DNA from: Cytobacillus firmus
GTDB taxonomy: Bacteria; Bacillota; Bacilli; Bacillales; Cytobacillaceae
Assembly (NCBI RefSeq): GCF_023715565.1
Contig: NZ_JAMBOJ010000006.1
Coordinates: 1-64,000 of the forward strand
Direction: 5' to 3'
DNA: 64,000 bases
In this document: piece after piece, positions 1-9,280 of the stretch
Numbering within the stretch: the stretch's first letter is position 1
Layout of the letters: the number at the start of each line of letters is the position of its first letter
The notes under the pieces: model-generated
Databases searched by the model: none
The model's input: the letters and a program-made list of their open reading frames with translations, nothing else
Told to the model about the DNA's origin: nothing
Program-made: the position numbers and the translations under genes

Positions 1-124
1 ATCCCGTTGAATTGGATTATGTTTAGAAAGCATATTAATCACCTCAAGCATTGTATTACTTCTATTTTAAATCAAAAAAGACTCCCGACAAGTACGATTT
101 TCATCGAGTTTGTCGACAGTCTGA

Positions 125-152
125 AACGTTCGGCACCCCCGAACGTTTTTTT
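125..152 (+). terminator. Intrinsic terminator
   Basis: A 9-bp perfect stem (AACGTTCGG with CCGAACGTT, 5-nt loop) is followed by seven T on the plus strand. It would end a plus-strand transcript entering from the left. It also sits directly behind the stop of the minus-strand gene at 151, where the T-run is weaker. Confidence 0.7.
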
Positions 153-720
153 ATGCTGTTTTGAAGAATTCCTTCCATTTAATAACTGTAACCTTTTCTC
201 TCAGTACAAATACCAAAACAGAAAGTGACAGCAAAATCAGGACAATCATTGAAGGAGTAAATCTGCTGATAAACTCTCCGAAAACGGTATAAAACACAGC
301 CAGCGGTAAATTGGTGATCCATGAACTTTTCAGATACTGATTAAATCCCTTGTTTCTTTCCATCAGACAAAAGCTCAATAAATGATAATGAATAAAAGGG
401 ATTAGCCTTAAAACTGCAACCTGGCCGACAGTTAAATTCCGATACTCCCCGAACCACCGCTTCTTTAATAAAGATAGCTTTTCATGTGTCCGCGGCATTT
501 TTGCGATCAAAAAATAAAAAAGAATGCTGCTGACCATTAACCCTGCCAGAGAGAAAATAGAGCCAAAAAGACTTCCAAACATAACTCCCCCTGTTATACA
601 GACAAGTGGTACCGGAATAAATAGAAACTGACGGATGATATGAAAAAAAACAAAAGCAATGGGAGCAAGAATGCCAGCAGTCTCTGCCATAACAAACAAT
701 AAGGTCAATTGATCATTCAT
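151..720 (-). CDS. TVP38/TMEM64 (DedA/VTT-type) membrane protein, YtxB-like
   Basis: This is a 189-residue polytopic membrane protein. It contains the signature of the SNARE-associated/VTT family: a PVPL-x4-GGxMFGxxxGS stretch near residues 38-53, a helix after it, then a GQVAVLRLIPF segment near residues 99-109. Family members are proposed lipid scramblases or transporters, but the substrate here is not known. The start is chosen because AGGTG lies just upstream of the ATG. It is the last gene before the terminator at the window edge and is transcribed in the same direction as ysdA and the infC operon, although it is probably a separate unit. Confidence 0.85.
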   Translation of the reverse strand: MNDQLTLLFVMAETAGILAPIAFVFFHIIRQFLFIPVPLVCITGGVMFGSLFGSIFSLAGLMVSSILFYFLIAKMPRTHEKLSLLKKRWFGEYRNLTVGQVAVLRLIPFIHYHLLSFCLMERNKGFNQYLKSSWITNLPLAVFYTVFGEFISRFTPSMIVLILLSLSVLVFVLREKVTVIKWKEFFKTA

Positions 721-783
721 GCCTTCACCTCTCCCTGATGACTTTCTTGCTGTTCACTAAAGCTTATGGATGGCGCTGACTGT

Positions 784-1056
784 TTATGACAATTGAATAA
801 TCAGGTACACAAGCAAGCCTGCTTCAAGCAATGCTAAGAAAGGCAGCCCCCATTTAAACTGAACATGCTTCGTTTTATGCCTAAAGGTCTTCATACCAAA
901 AGCCATTCCAGCTGCACCGCTCAAAAAGGCTGTGATCCAGAGGTTCTTCTCGCTTATACGGAACTCATTCCGTTTGGCTTTTTCTTTATCAAGCTTCATC
1001 AGGTAAAAGCCAATCACATTCATAATCAAATAGAAAAGAGCAATTGTTTTAATCAT
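784..1056 (-). CDS. ysdA: DUF1294 family small membrane protein
   Basis: This is a 90-residue protein with two or three hydrophobic segments and the DUF1294 pattern: a DKxxAKxNExRISE stretch after the first helix, then GxxGMxxGMxxFRHKTKH. The family is widespread and of unknown function. The open frame extends 32 codons further upstream, but I start at the ATG at 1056 because an AGGAG site precedes it and homologues begin there. It lies downstream of rplT, the position of ysdA in B. subtilis. Confidence 0.85.
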   Translation of the reverse strand: MIKTIALFYLIMNVIGFYLMKLDKEKAKRNEFRISEKNLWITAFLSGAAGMAFGMKTFRHKTKHVQFKWGLPFLALLEAGLLVYLIIQLS

Positions 1057-1139
1057 GAGCTTTCTCCTTTTTCTATGTATTAAGTCTATACCTGAGCTTA
1101 AACGAATCGGAAGCTTACTGTCCATTAAAAGCAAAATAA

Positions 1140-1165
1140 AAAGCCATCCCATAGGGAATGGCTAT
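1140..1165 (-). terminator. Terminator of infC-rpmI-rplT
   Basis: An inverted repeat (AGCCATTCCC / GGGATGGCT in minus sense) ends in a T-run a few bases after the rplT stop. It closes the ribosomal-protein operon. Confidence 0.75.
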
Positions 1166-1176
1166 TGTGAACATTA

Positions 1177-1536
1177 TTACTTGCTAAGCTGCTGCTTTGC
1201 AACTGATGCTAATTCAGCAAATGCTTTTTCGTCAGCGATTGCTAATTCAGAAAGCATTTTGCGGTTAACTTCGATGCCAGCAAGCTTTAAACCATGCATT
1301 AAACGGCTGTAAGAAAGACCGTTCATGCGAGCTGCTGCGTTAATGCGAGTAACCCAAAGTTTGCGGAAGTCGCGCTTTTTCTGGCGACGGTCGCGGTAAG
1401 CATACATTAGAGATTTCATAACCTGCTGGTTAGCAACTTTGTATAATGTATGTTTTGAACCATAATAACCTTTAGCTAATTTGATGACTTTTTTACGACG
1501 TTTGCGAGTAACTGTACCGCCTTTTACACGTGGCAT
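1177..1536 (-). CDS. rplT: 50S ribosomal protein L20
   Basis: This is a 119-residue, strongly basic protein opening with the conserved [16 protein letters not shown] tail. It has the full length of bacterial L20, which is needed early in 50S assembly. In Firmicutes L20 also represses its own operon by binding the infC leader. It is the third gene of infC-rpmI-rplT, 26 nt after rpmI, with a GGAGG site before the ATG. Confidence 0.98.
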   Translation of the reverse strand: MPRVKGGTVTRKRRKKVIKLAKGYYGSKHTLYKVANQQVMKSLMYAYRDRRQKKRDFRKLWVTRINAAARMNGLSYSRLMHGLKLAGIEVNRKMLSELAIADEKAFAELASVAKQQLSK

Positions 1537-1562
1537 ATTATTTCCCTCCTAATTTCAAGATA

Positions 1563-1763
1563 TTACTTAAGATTTACTAATAAGTTACGGATGCGCTTGT
1601 AATCGCCTGAAGAAACAAGAGTTCCTTTGCGAAGCTTACGCTTTTGCTTTTGTGATTTGTTCGCGAACATATGGCTTCTGTAAGCGTGAGAGCGCTTCAG
1701 TTTACCAGAACCTGTTCTTTTGAAACGCTTAGCAGCGCCGCGGTGAGTTTTCATTTTTGGCAT
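1563..1763 (-). CDS. rpmI: 50S ribosomal protein L35
   Basis: This is a 66-residue basic protein with the L35 signature [15 protein letters not shown] and the C-terminal RxxNLL segment. It is a component of the large subunit. It sits between infC and rplT with 14-nt and 26-nt gaps, so the three are clearly one transcript. A GAGGAGG site precedes the ATG. Confidence 0.98.
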   Translation of the reverse strand: MPKMKTHRGAAKRFKRTGSGKLKRSHAYRSHMFANKSQKQKRKLRKGTLVSSGDYKRIRNLLVNLK

Positions 1764-1777
1764 GGGAATTCCTCCTC

Positions 1778-2293
1778 TTACTTGTCGTTTTTCGGTGCTA
1801 ACACCATAAACATGCTTCGGCCATCCATTTTTGGATGTGATTCCACTATTGCAACTTCATTGCATGCTTGTGCGAATCGAATTAGTACACGCTGGCCAAT
1901 TTCCTTATGCGTAATGGCACGTCCTTTAAATCGGATCGATGCTTTTACTTTATCGCCTTTTTCAAGGAATTTAATAGCATTGCGAAGTTTAGTATTAAAG
2001 TCATGCTCTTCAATAGTCGGGCTAAGACGAACTTCTTTAATACTAATAATCTTCTGGTTTTTGCGAGCTTCTTTGTCTTTCTTCTGCTGCTCGAATTTGA
2101 ACTTTCCGTAGTCCATGATACGGGCTACCGGAGGCTTCGCACTCGGTGCAACCAGAACAAGATCAAGATTGGCACGAGAAGCAATTTCAAGTGCGTCGAA
2201 TTTTGATTTAATACCTAACTGCTCGCCGTTTTGGTCAATAAGACGGACTTCGCGGGCGCGAATGCCCTCGTTTAACAACATATCTTTGCTAAT
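1778..2293 (-). CDS. infC: Translation initiation factor IF-3, AUU start codon
   Basis: IF-3 binds the 30S subunit and discriminates against wrong start codons. The N-domain has the [13 protein letters not shown] motif and the C-domain [17 protein letters not shown]. The first ATG of the frame is at 2281, but its spacing from the ribosome-binding site is poor. Four codons upstream an ATT codon (2291-2293) lies 7 nt after GGAGGTG (2301-2307) and would give a protein beginning M-S-K-D-M, as homologues do. An AUU start, used by other Bacillaceae and enterobacteria for IF-3 autoregulation, is therefore assigned; the length is 171 residues. It is first in the operon, behind a ~300-nt leader. Confidence 0.93.
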   Translation of the reverse strand: MSKDMLLNEGIRAREVRLIDQNGEQLGIKSKFDALEIASRANLDLVLVAPSAKPPVARIMDYGKFKFEQQKKDKEARKNQKIISIKEVRLSPTIEEHDFNTKLRNAIKFLEKGDKVKASIRFKGRAITHKEIGQRVLIRFAQACNEVAIVESHPKMDGRSMFMVLAPKNDK

Positions 2294-2599
2294 AGCTAGA
2301 CACCTCCAAGGTTTAATGCGAACACAACGTTTGGGTCAAGAAAAGCGCAAGCGCCTGCTTAACAGACAACTTTAAAGCTGTAAGCTGCACCGGACCAAAG
2401 CTGAATCGCAAGTTATGCAACATTTCTCTTCCGTGACGGAATCAGAGCTGTTTTAACCAAATAAAAAAGTGCGGATGAAATCACCCACACTTACGTATAT
2501 AAACAGAAAATGTTCACGTAAAACCTGCCAACTGCGCTTTGCGTCAATCAGGTGAGAAGCGGGTGCTTCTTCTTTTCCTCAAACTGTATTCAATTTACC
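2294..2599 (-). ncRNA. L20-type ribosomal protein leader of infC-rpmI-rplT
   Basis: A roughly 300-nt untranslated leader separates the promoter from infC. It contains a strong intrinsic terminator (arms 2467-2477 and 2482-2492, with U-GG wobbles, then a T-run in minus sense) about 170 nt before the start codon. This is the arrangement of the L20 autoregulatory leader known in B. subtilis, where L20 binding favours termination. The match is by position, terminator and operon; I did not align the full consensus. A 16-nt segment at 2341-2357 resembles one end of the dispersed repeat at 4774. Confidence 0.75.
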
Positions 2600-2605
2600 T
2601 TAGCA

Positions 2606-2635
2606 ACTATATCACAAAGAATGATTCCGTGTCAA
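2606..2635 (-). promoter_or_regulatory. SigmaA promoter of the infC operon
   Basis: In minus sense TTGACA (2630-2635) and TATAGT (2606-2611) are separated by 18 nt. This places transcription start near 2599, at the head of the long leader. Confidence 0.7.
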
Positions 2636-2782
2636 ACGAATAACTTTTATCACAACGAAGAAAAGCATAACAAACTTAATTGATTTTGGCAATACGTATT
2701 TAGTATTTTTTCAAAATGAATTAAATGCCAGCTCTTTCCTTTGTCTCATCCGCCTCATACATATTCTAAGGATTAGCATATC

Positions 2783-2813
2783 AAAAAGGGCTGCAGCACG
2801 TGCAGCCCTTTTT
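2783..2813 (-). terminator. Terminator of thrS
   Basis: A long GC-rich inverted repeat (GGGCTGCA / TGCAGCCC) flanked by A5 and T5 lies 6 nt past the thrS stop. Being symmetrical it could work in both directions. Confidence 0.85.
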
Positions 2814-2818
2814 CATTA

Positions 2819-4750
2819 TTATCTTTTAACTTCAGCTTTTAGCGCTGAAATGAAGTCCTCAAATGAAACAGTTTCTGATTTTTGCTCTCCATATTTGCGG
2901 ACATTGACAGCCTTTTTAGCTACTTCATTGTCTCCAACAACAAGCATGTATGGAGTTTTTTGCATTTGCGCTTCACGGATCTTATATCCGATTTTTTCAT
3001 TGCGGTCATCCAGCTCAACGCGGAAGCCCTCTGCCTGAAGCTGCTCCTGGACTTTTTTCGCATAATCAAAATGAATATCAGGAGAAACCGGAATGACCTG
3101 GACTTGAACTGGGGCAAGCCAAGTTGGAAACGCTCCCTTGTACTCCTCAATCAGGAATGCCACAAAACGCTCCATAGTGGAAACTACTCCGCGGTGGATA
3201 ACGACCGGACGATGAGGCTTTCCATCTTCCCCTACATATGTCAGGTCAAAACGTTCAGGAAGCAGGAAGTCCAACTGGACAGTAGATAATGTCTCATCCT
3301 TGCCAAGCGCAGTTTTAACTTGTACATCCAATTTAGGACCGTAGAAAGCCGCTTCGCCTTCTGCCTCAAAATAATCGAGGCCAATTTCATCCATCGCTTC
3401 TTTAAGCATCGCCTGTGCTTTTTCCCACATTTCATCGTCATCAAAGTACTTCTCAGTATCCTGAGGATCTCTATAGGAAAGTCGGAATGAGTAGTCATTG
3501 ATATCGAAGTCTTTATATACTTCAAGGATCAAATGTACTACGCGCTTAAATTCTTCCTTGATCTGGTCAGGCCGAACGAAGATATGTGCATCATTTAAAG
3601 TCATTCCTCGTACACGCTGAAGGCCTGATAAGGCACCTGACATTTCATAGCGGTGCATTGTTCCAAGCTCTGCGATACGGATTGGCAGTTCGCGGTAACT
3701 GTGGATGCCATTCTTATAGATCATCATATGATGCGGGCAGTTCATTGGACGCAGAACAAGCTGTTCGTTATCCATCTCCATTACAGGGAACATGTCTTCC
3801 TGGTAATGATCCCAGTGGCCGGATGTTTTATAAAGATCCACGCTTCCCATGATTGGAGTATAAACATGGTCATAACCCAGTCTTTCTTCTTTATCCACGA
3901 TATAGCGCTCGATATTGCGGCGGATTGACGCCCCTTTTGGAAGCCACATAGGAAGGCCCTGGCCTACTTTTTGCGAATTCATGAACAGGTTAAGCTCTTT
4001 GCCGATTTTACGGTGGTCACGTTCTTTTGCTTCCTCAAGGAGACGTAAATGCTCTGCCAGGTCTTCTTTCTTGAAGAAAGCTGTTCCATAGATTCGCTGA
4101 AGCATCTTGTTATCACTATCGCCTCTCCAATATGCTCCGGCAATGCTTAATAGTTTGAACTCTTTCAATTTGCCTGTAGAAGGAACATGAACACCGCGGC
4201 AGAGGTCAAAAAATTCGCCCTGCTCATAGATTGTCACTGTTTCATCTTCAGGAATAGCCTCGATCAGTTCAAGCTTATATTCGTCATCTATTTCCTTGTA
4301 CATTTCTACAGCTTCTTTGCGGCTGACCTCTTTGCGGACAATATCAAGGTTTTCATTAATGATTTTTTTCATTTCTTTTTCAATCACCGGAAGGTCTTCT
4401 GGTGAAAGAGATTCTTCCAGGTCGATATCATAGTAAAAGCCGCTTTCAATAACTGGTCCTACCCCAAGCTTTACATTTTTATATAAGCGCTTGATCGCCT
4501 GGGCCATCAAATGGGCAGTGCTATGGCGAAGAACCTCCAGCGCAGCGCTTGAGTCCGGGGTTACAATTTCAATAGCTCCATCCTTTTCGATTGGACGGCG
4601 AAGATCATACATTTCTCCATCCAGCTTGCCGGCAATTGCCTTTTTCTTTAGGCCCGGGCTGATCGAAGCTGCAATATCTTCTGTTGTCGTTCCCTTGGGA
4701 AACTCCTTTACAGCTCCATCTGGAAACGAAACTTTAACAACTTCTGACAT
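2819..4750 (-). CDS. thrS: Threonyl-tRNA synthetase
   Basis: This cytoplasmic enzyme charges tRNA-Thr. The 643-residue protein has an N-terminal TGS domain (about 1-63), the editing domain with HSTAH (76-80) and C184-x3-H188, the class II catalytic core with the zinc-ligand Cys338 in RPMNCPHH, motif 3 near [11 protein letters not shown], and a C-terminal anticodon-binding domain. Length and order are standard for full bacterial ThrRS. It is transcribed alone and controlled by the T-box leader upstream. Start is the ATG with GGGAGG 9 nt upstream. Confidence 0.99.
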   Translation of the reverse strand: MSEVVKVSFPDGAVKEFPKGTTTEDIAASISPGLKKKAIAGKLDGEMYDLRRPIEKDGAIEIVTPDSSAALEVLRHSTAHLMAQAIKRLYKNVKLGVGPVIESGFYYDIDLEESLSPEDLPVIEKEMKKIINENLDIVRKEVSRKEAVEMYKEIDDEYKLELIEAIPEDETVTIYEQGEFFDLCRGVHVPSTGKLKEFKLLSIAGAYWRGDSDNKMLQRIYGTAFFKKEDLAEHLRLLEEAKERDHRKIGKELNLFMNSQKVGQGLPMWLPKGASIRRNIERYIVDKEERLGYDHVYTPIMGSVDLYKTSGHWDHYQEDMFPVMEMDNEQLVLRPMNCPHHMMIYKNGIHSYRELPIRIAELGTMHRYEMSGALSGLQRVRGMTLNDAHIFVRPDQIKEEFKRVVHLILEVYKDFDINDYSFRLSYRDPQDTEKYFDDDEMWEKAQAMLKEAMDEIGLDYFEAEGEAAFYGPKLDVQVKTALGKDETLSTVQLDFLLPERFDLTYVGEDGKPHRPVVIHRGVVSTMERFVAFLIEEYKGAFPTWLAPVQVQVIPVSPDIHFDYAKKVQEQLQAEGFRVELDDRNEKIGYKIREAQMQKTPYMLVVGDNEVAKKAVNVRKYGEQKSETVSFEDFISALKAEVKR

Positions 4751-4773
4751 GAGATATTTCCTCCCTTATTTAT

Positions 4774-4885
4774 AAAGCGTAAGCGCCTCGATCAGCCCCG
4801 TAAAGCACAAGGCGAGCCTCCTAAAAAGGCGTTCTTTCCTTTTTTGGAGGATTGACTTGTGACCTCGAGGGGCTAAGCGCTGGAG
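4774..4885. repeat. Dispersed GC-rich hairpin repeat, copy A
   Basis: This ~112-bp element begins with AAGCGTAAGCGCC and ends with AGCGCTGGAGCTGGA. Internally it carries GCACAAG-CGAGCCTCC and TTGGAGGATTG-CTTGTGACC, which can fold on themselves. It is about 80% identical to copy B at 16973. It lies inside the transcribed thrS leader, between the T-box terminator and the thrS ribosome-binding site. Confidence 0.85.
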
Positions 4886-4926
4886 CTGGATTCAGATTTT
4901 GCTCCTAAAACGCGTTTTACACAAAA

Positions 4927-5184
4927 AACAAAAAAACCCGCCCCTAAAAAAAGGGACGAGTTATTATTAACACGCGGTTCCACCCTACTTCTCGCCTTCA
5001 TAAAGACAAACGACTCTGTAGTAAGATAACGGTCTTTTCCCGCCAGCCCATTTCCTGACTGGAGTTCAGAGGCGGTAAGCATTCAAATCGTGTTAGGAAG
5101 GTTTCAGCCTTGCCTTCCCTCTCTTTAAACCGTATTAGAATACCCGTATCCTCATCGCAACTTTTGATTGATTATTGTAATATG
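4927..5184 (-). ncRNA. T-box leader of thrS
   Basis: The hallmark T-box sequence AGGGTGGAACCGCG is present in minus sense at 4973-4986. It is followed by a terminator hairpin (CTCGTCCCT / AGGGGCGGG, then seven T) at about 4930-4965. Uncharged tRNA-Thr would stabilise the antiterminator and allow read-through. The upstream arm contains GAAACC near 5100, so ACC is a plausible threonine specifier, but I did not prove the specifier loop. The leader begins just after the promoter at 5191-5219. Confidence 0.93.
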
Positions 5185-5190
5185 TACGTT

Positions 5191-5219
5191 ATTATAGTTT
5201 GTTATTTCAGGAAAATCAA
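5191..5219 (-). promoter_or_regulatory. SigmaA promoter of thrS
   Basis: In minus sense TTGATT (5214-5219), a 17-nt spacer and a perfect TATAAT (5191-5196). The -35 hexamer overlaps the stop of ytxC. Confidence 0.75.
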
Positions 5220-6100
5220 GGGTATCTTTTACATTTTTCATCAACGGCATAAGAATGGGCGTTTTGATAACGATAAAAAGCTGCAAGAGGGCTTAATTGA
5301 AGCCTTTCTTCAAAAATATTGCGGATTGTTCTGACCAGCGGCTGGTCAAAATCATCTGAATAGAGATAAATAGCTGAAGGCGCTATAGAGAGCAGCGGCG
5401 CAATTGTAACAGAATCCACATATACAGGATGATTGGATAATAGCTTACGGTCAATCATCCTTAGGAGCTCTCCTCGTTTAATTTCACACAATTGCTCATC
5501 ATAAAAATAAATACCTTCATCCATGAGGACATGGATCGTATCCATTTTCGGCTGCCTGCCTGACAGGAAATCTCTCAATGTATGAATGAACATCTGATAT
5601 TCCTGTTCCATTTTGTACTCATCGATGGAGACTTCCACATACTTGGTCATTTCATTCATAAGCGGGCGCATCCGAAACTTTACGAATGAATCAAAAGAAA
5701 AGGAAATGTTAGTTTGAAAAAGCTGATCAATTGCACTTTTTAAGCCTTCTTTTACATCTAGTCCGCTGACAAACGCAGCAAGATCCTCGCGGCTTCCTTC
5801 CAGAATAGAGTGAATAATTTCAAGGATCTGCTGCTGCTCGCCTTCATCATCATAATAATATTGCTCCATCAGTATCCGTTTAAACCAATCATCCTGCTTC
5901 TGGTTCACGATAAATTGAAAGAATGCTGTCTTAACAGTATTCAGGATATTGCTGCTATTTCCAGCTGAAACTCTGACTATATGTTGATCTTCAAAATGAA
6001 GAGTATTATTATCACATTGACAAAAAGACTGCAGCTGTTCAAAAAGATGCTCATAGAAGTTCCTCGCATCCGTGCTGCTCTGGAAAATGATTTCGATCAA
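5216..6100 (-). CDS. ytxC: Putative sporulation protein YtxC
   Basis: This 294-residue soluble protein is of the YtxC family, associated with sporulation but without assigned biochemistry. It opens with IEIIFQ and has a long helical middle. A start at TTG (6098-6100) is preferred because AAAGGGGGG sits 6 nt upstream; the frame can extend seven more codons, but those would overlap the ribosome-binding site. It is downstream of dnaI, as in B. subtilis, beyond the dnaI terminator, so it is probably expressed separately. Confidence 0.85.
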   Translation of the reverse strand: MIEIIFQSSTDARNFYEHLFEQLQSFCQCDNNTLHFEDQHIVRVSAGNSSNILNTVKTAFFQFIVNQKQDDWFKRILMEQYYYDDEGEQQQILEIIHSILEGSREDLAAFVSGLDVKEGLKSAIDQLFQTNISFSFDSFVKFRMRPLMNEMTKYVEVSIDEYKMEQEYQMFIHTLRDFLSGRQPKMDTIHVLMDEGIYFYDEQLCEIKRGELLRMIDRKLLSNHPVYVDSVTIAPLLSIAPSAIYLYSDDFDQPLVRTIRNIFEERLQLSPLAAFYRYQNAHSYAVDEKCKRYP

Positions 6101-6177
6101 CCAAATCCCCCCTTTATACAAATCTCTGTTCTATGTATATGGCGGACTTGGCCAATTTAGAAGTGGGGTTTGATCTA

Positions 6178-6210
6178 AAAAAGCTGCCGATATTTTTATC
6201 GGCAGCTTTT
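6178..6210 (-). terminator. Terminator of dnaB-dnaI
   Basis: A 12-bp perfect stem (AAGCTGCCGATA / TATCGGCAGCTT) with a T-run lies immediately behind the dnaI stop. Confidence 0.85.
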
Positions 6211-6213
6211 AGA

Positions 6214-7143
6214 TTATACTCTCCTGTTCGGTCCTTCTACAAGCACCGGTTCAGCAAGGTATTTAATGCGTTCCATGATTCTTCTTGCCTTCATTTTCTC
6301 TTCCTCGCCGCGCTGGCTGTATGATAAATGATGTTCGAGGCCCTGCAGGTCGAAATTGGAAGTGAAGAAGGTTGGGAGGCTTTCCTGCATTCGGAACTGC
6401 AGAATCGGCCCTAAAATCTCATCCCTTGTCCAGCTGGACATAGTTTCTGCACCAAGGTCGTCAAACATTAAAACAGGCGCTTTTTTAATGGTTTCCATCT
6501 TGCTGTTCAGAGTCTGATCTCCAATTGAATTTTTCAATTCCCTGAATAATTCAGGAACATAGACAATCATGGAAGGTACTTTCCGGCTTGCAAGCTTATT
6601 GGCAATAGCACCAAGCAAATAAGATTTGCCTACACCAAACTTGCCGTAAAAGTAAATCCCCTTTTGCTTGGAACCCGGCTGATAGTCCATTACAAAGGAT
6701 GCAGCCTTATCCACAGCCTCAATGCGGTCGTCATCATCATATATCGAATCAAAAGTGGCATGAAGGATATCTGTTGGCACATATAAACTCTGAATTAATT
6801 TTTCATTTCTCCGCTTTTCATCGTGCATGATCTTGCGCGGACACTTATCATACTTCAGATCGATTGACCCTCTTTGAATCACAAATTCCGGATGATAGCC
6901 CTGCATAAAATTCATACAGCTGTCCAGGCTCGGACATTTATTGCACTCCTTGCTCTGCTGAGTATATTCAAAGAGCTTGCTAAGACTCTTTTCAACCATT
7001 TCAGATGTCAATTCATCCCGATGAGTTTGGATAAAAGCCTTCACTTCAGGGTGATTAAGCGTTTGGTCCCTCATCATTTCATATCTTTTTTGAAAACCTT
7101 CATTGCCCGCAAGGCGCCTTAATGTTTCGTTAATTTTTTTCAT
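6214..7143 (-). CDS. dnaI: Primosomal protein DnaI, helicase loader ATPase
   Basis: DnaI loads the replicative helicase DnaC at origins and restart sites. The N-terminal helicase-binding region carries the zinc-ligand set Cys67-x2-Cys70-x5-Cys76 and Cys101. The C-terminal AAA+ domain has Walker A GKFGVGKS (167-174) and Walker B VLMFDDLGAE (about 224-233). The ATG overlaps the dnaB stop (TGATG), indicating translational coupling; a TTG one codon upstream is an alternative start. Length, 309 residues, is normal. Confidence 0.97.
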   Translation of the reverse strand: MKKINETLRRLAGNEGFQKRYEMMRDQTLNHPEVKAFIQTHRDELTSEMVEKSLSKLFEYTQQSKECNKCPSLDSCMNFMQGYHPEFVIQRGSIDLKYDKCPRKIMHDEKRRNEKLIQSLYVPTDILHATFDSIYDDDDRIEAVDKAASFVMDYQPGSKQKGIYFYGKFGVGKSYLLGAIANKLASRKVPSMIVYVPELFRELKNSIGDQTLNSKMETIKKAPVLMFDDLGAETMSSWTRDEILGPILQFRMQESLPTFFTSNFDLQGLEHHLSYSQRGEEEKMKARRIMERIKYLAEPVLVEGPNRRV

Positions 7144-8573
7144 CAATCAGTCACCTCCTGTGATCGCAGTTTTTTTAATTTTTCTTTCAGTTCCCTTTTT
7201 TTCAATTCCCGCTCATATTGTTCCTTCTCGCTATTTTCCTGTTGGGCCTGTTGCTTCTTGGCGGCTTTGCTGCTATTTTCATCAAACCAGTCCGGGAGCA
7301 TCTCTGTCCTGATCGGCTTCCTTTTGTTCCCCGTTGGGCCTGCTGTTTTCTTTCCTTCTGCCCAATCAAGGTATTGGCGATGTTCTTTTTTAGCTAATTC
7401 AATGGCTTCCTGGGGTGTCTTAATCTTCTTTCTTGCCCAGTGACCAGCTATTTTTTCTACGTACCCTTTGGTCAGCTTCATATCTGTTTTGAGCATAACA
7501 TATTGAATCAGCACATTAATTACTCCGGGTAAAAGCTTTTGCTGGAACATGACATCTTCTATAATCTGCAGATCGCCTTTCGAAGGTTCTGCTCCCCCGG
7601 ATATATCTTTTAAAAGCTGCCTTGGTGAGGTAATTTCCAAATAACGGATCAATTCTTCTTCCTGTGTTTCAGGCTGTTTTTTTTGAGCCTGATGAATGGC
7701 AGGCTGAACCCTGTCAATCAGGGATGGAAGCATATCCTGGTTTTGGAATTGATACCAATCACGTGCCGATTTTCTTAATTCATCAATGTTTATCTCATTA
7801 TCTTCATTCACTGCACTGATGACAATGTTTTTCATCTGGATAGGGTCAATTTCATATAGAAAGGCAAGATTGCTGATGGATTCCTTTACTTTAACTGTAA
7901 GGGCTTTTTTTGGTACAAGCGATTCGTTCAGTCCTGCCTGAAGCAATTCAAAATTAAAATTTTCATTTCCGATTTGAATTCCTTCCTGCTCCCGCCTTCC
8001 AATATACCCTTCCTCATCTGTTTCATTCATCAGCTGCACCACTTCATCGTCAAATGAACCAGGGTGCCCGGATTGAAATACATCCTGGAAAGCCTTCGTT
8101 ACTTCCTTATACCCTCCGGCCGGCTGCACCTTCTGATCTGAGAAAAAGCGCTTCAGTCTCATAAATTGATTTTTGCCTAACTTCTTATAAAGATAGATAT
8201 TGAGCATGCCGTCAAGGAAGAATTGTTCAGGTGTCAGCGGTGGAAGAAGTTCGTAAATGAACGATCTTGTCTCTTCATCCTTGTTAACATATACCTTTAA
8301 GAGTCCTATTCCTTCGAGCTTGAGACGGGCTTCATAAATATCCTTAAGCCCCATCCCCATAAAATTCATTAAACTATGGTGTGAATTTGAAGATGACCAT
8401 AACCGGTTTTCTTCAAGCTCCGCCCATAAAGTCATATACAAACTGAAGCACACAGAGCCAATGAGCGGCTGGTATAACAGTGTCAGCACTTTCCGGTCAT
8501 AATCATGCAAAAGCCCGCTGGCTGCTACTGTATATCGATCAATAGGGAGCATCTCCTGCCAATGCTTGGCCAT
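7143..8573 (-). CDS. dnaB: Replication initiation and membrane attachment protein DnaB
   Basis: This is the Firmicutes-specific DnaB (not the helicase), which with DnaD and DnaI builds the primosome. The 476-residue protein begins MAKHWQEMLPIDRY and has the paired DnaB/DnaD helical domains and a lysine-rich tail (WAEGKK, GNKRKPIRTEMLPDWFDE). The frame could begin at GTG three codons earlier, but AAGGTG is best placed for the ATG at 8573 and matches the homologue N-terminus. It is coupled to dnaI. Confidence 0.96.
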   Translation of the reverse strand: MAKHWQEMLPIDRYTVAASGLLHDYDRKVLTLLYQPLIGSVCFSLYMTLWAELEENRLWSSSNSHHSLMNFMGMGLKDIYEARLKLEGIGLLKVYVNKDEETRSFIYELLPPLTPEQFFLDGMLNIYLYKKLGKNQFMRLKRFFSDQKVQPAGGYKEVTKAFQDVFQSGHPGSFDDEVVQLMNETDEEGYIGRREQEGIQIGNENFNFELLQAGLNESLVPKKALTVKVKESISNLAFLYEIDPIQMKNIVISAVNEDNEINIDELRKSARDWYQFQNQDMLPSLIDRVQPAIHQAQKKQPETQEEELIRYLEITSPRQLLKDISGGAEPSKGDLQIIEDVMFQQKLLPGVINVLIQYVMLKTDMKLTKGYVEKIAGHWARKKIKTPQEAIELAKKEHRQYLDWAEGKKTAGPTGNKRKPIRTEMLPDWFDENSSKAAKKQQAQQENSEKEQYERELKKRELKEKLKKLRSQEVTD

Positions 8574-8711
8574 GGTGTTCACCTTTTTCTATTTAAATTT
8601 TTCAGGCTGTTCATCAAAAACATATTCCGCAAAAAAAAGAGCCAAAGAAAAACCTTCAGCCCATCAGCCTAATTCATCAAAAATCAGCGGCAACGACAAA
8701 ACTGACCTGAT

Positions 8712-9176
8712 TTATGATTGTTGCTCTTTTTTAATTAGTTCCTTGAGTTCATCAATAAACACATTGATATCTTTAAATTGCCTGTATACTGATGCGAAAC
8801 GGACATATGCGACCTCGTCCACATTGGCAAGTCTGTCCATGACCATTTCGCCAATTTCATCGCTTTTTATTTCAGAGACACCATTGCTGCGGAGTTCTTT
8901 CTCCACTTCAAAAGTAATATCCTCCAGATCTTTAAGGGCTACCGGCCTCTTTTCACATGCTTTAATAAGGCCTCTTAGAATTTTTTCCCGGCTGAATTCC
9001 TCTCTCGTACCTTCTTTTTTCACAACGATTAACGGAATTTCTTCCACTTTCTCAAAAGTCGTAAACCGGTATCCGCATTTCTCGCATTCCCTTCTGCGGC
9101 GGATGGACCGGCTGTCATCCACAGGACGGGAATCGAGCACACGGGTATTATTGTTTTGGCATGAAGGGCATCTCAT
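8712..9176 (-). CDS. nrdR: Transcriptional repressor NrdR
   Basis: NrdR represses ribonucleotide reductase genes according to ATP/dATP level. The 154-residue protein has an N-terminal zinc ribbon (Cys3, Cys6, Cys31, Cys34) followed by an ATP-cone (about 49-139) beginning [17 protein letters not shown]. It lies upstream of dnaB-dnaI in the order typical of Bacillus. The start is the ATG giving MRCPSCQNN. Confidence 0.98.
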   Translation of the reverse strand: MRCPSCQNNNTRVLDSRPVDDSRSIRRRRECEKCGYRFTTFEKVEEIPLIVVKKEGTREEFSREKILRGLIKACEKRPVALKDLEDITFEVEKELRSNGVSEIKSDEIGEMVMDRLANVDEVAYVRFASVYRQFKDINVFIDELKELIKKEQQS

Positions 9177-9245
9177 ACAATCAGCTCCGAATTTTTTTTA
9201 ATAAGTTGGCATTAGACTAATTACCGAATAATATTTGATACTCTT

Positions 9246-9274
9246 ATCTTATAAAAAAGGAGTTGACAGTACAA
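9246..9274 (-). promoter_or_regulatory. Candidate promoter of nrdR-dnaB-dnaI
   Basis: TTGTAC (9269-9274), 17 nt, TAAGAT (9246-9251) in minus sense, about 70 nt before nrdR. Both hexamers deviate from consensus. Confidence 0.4.
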
Positions 9275-9280
9275 GTACAA

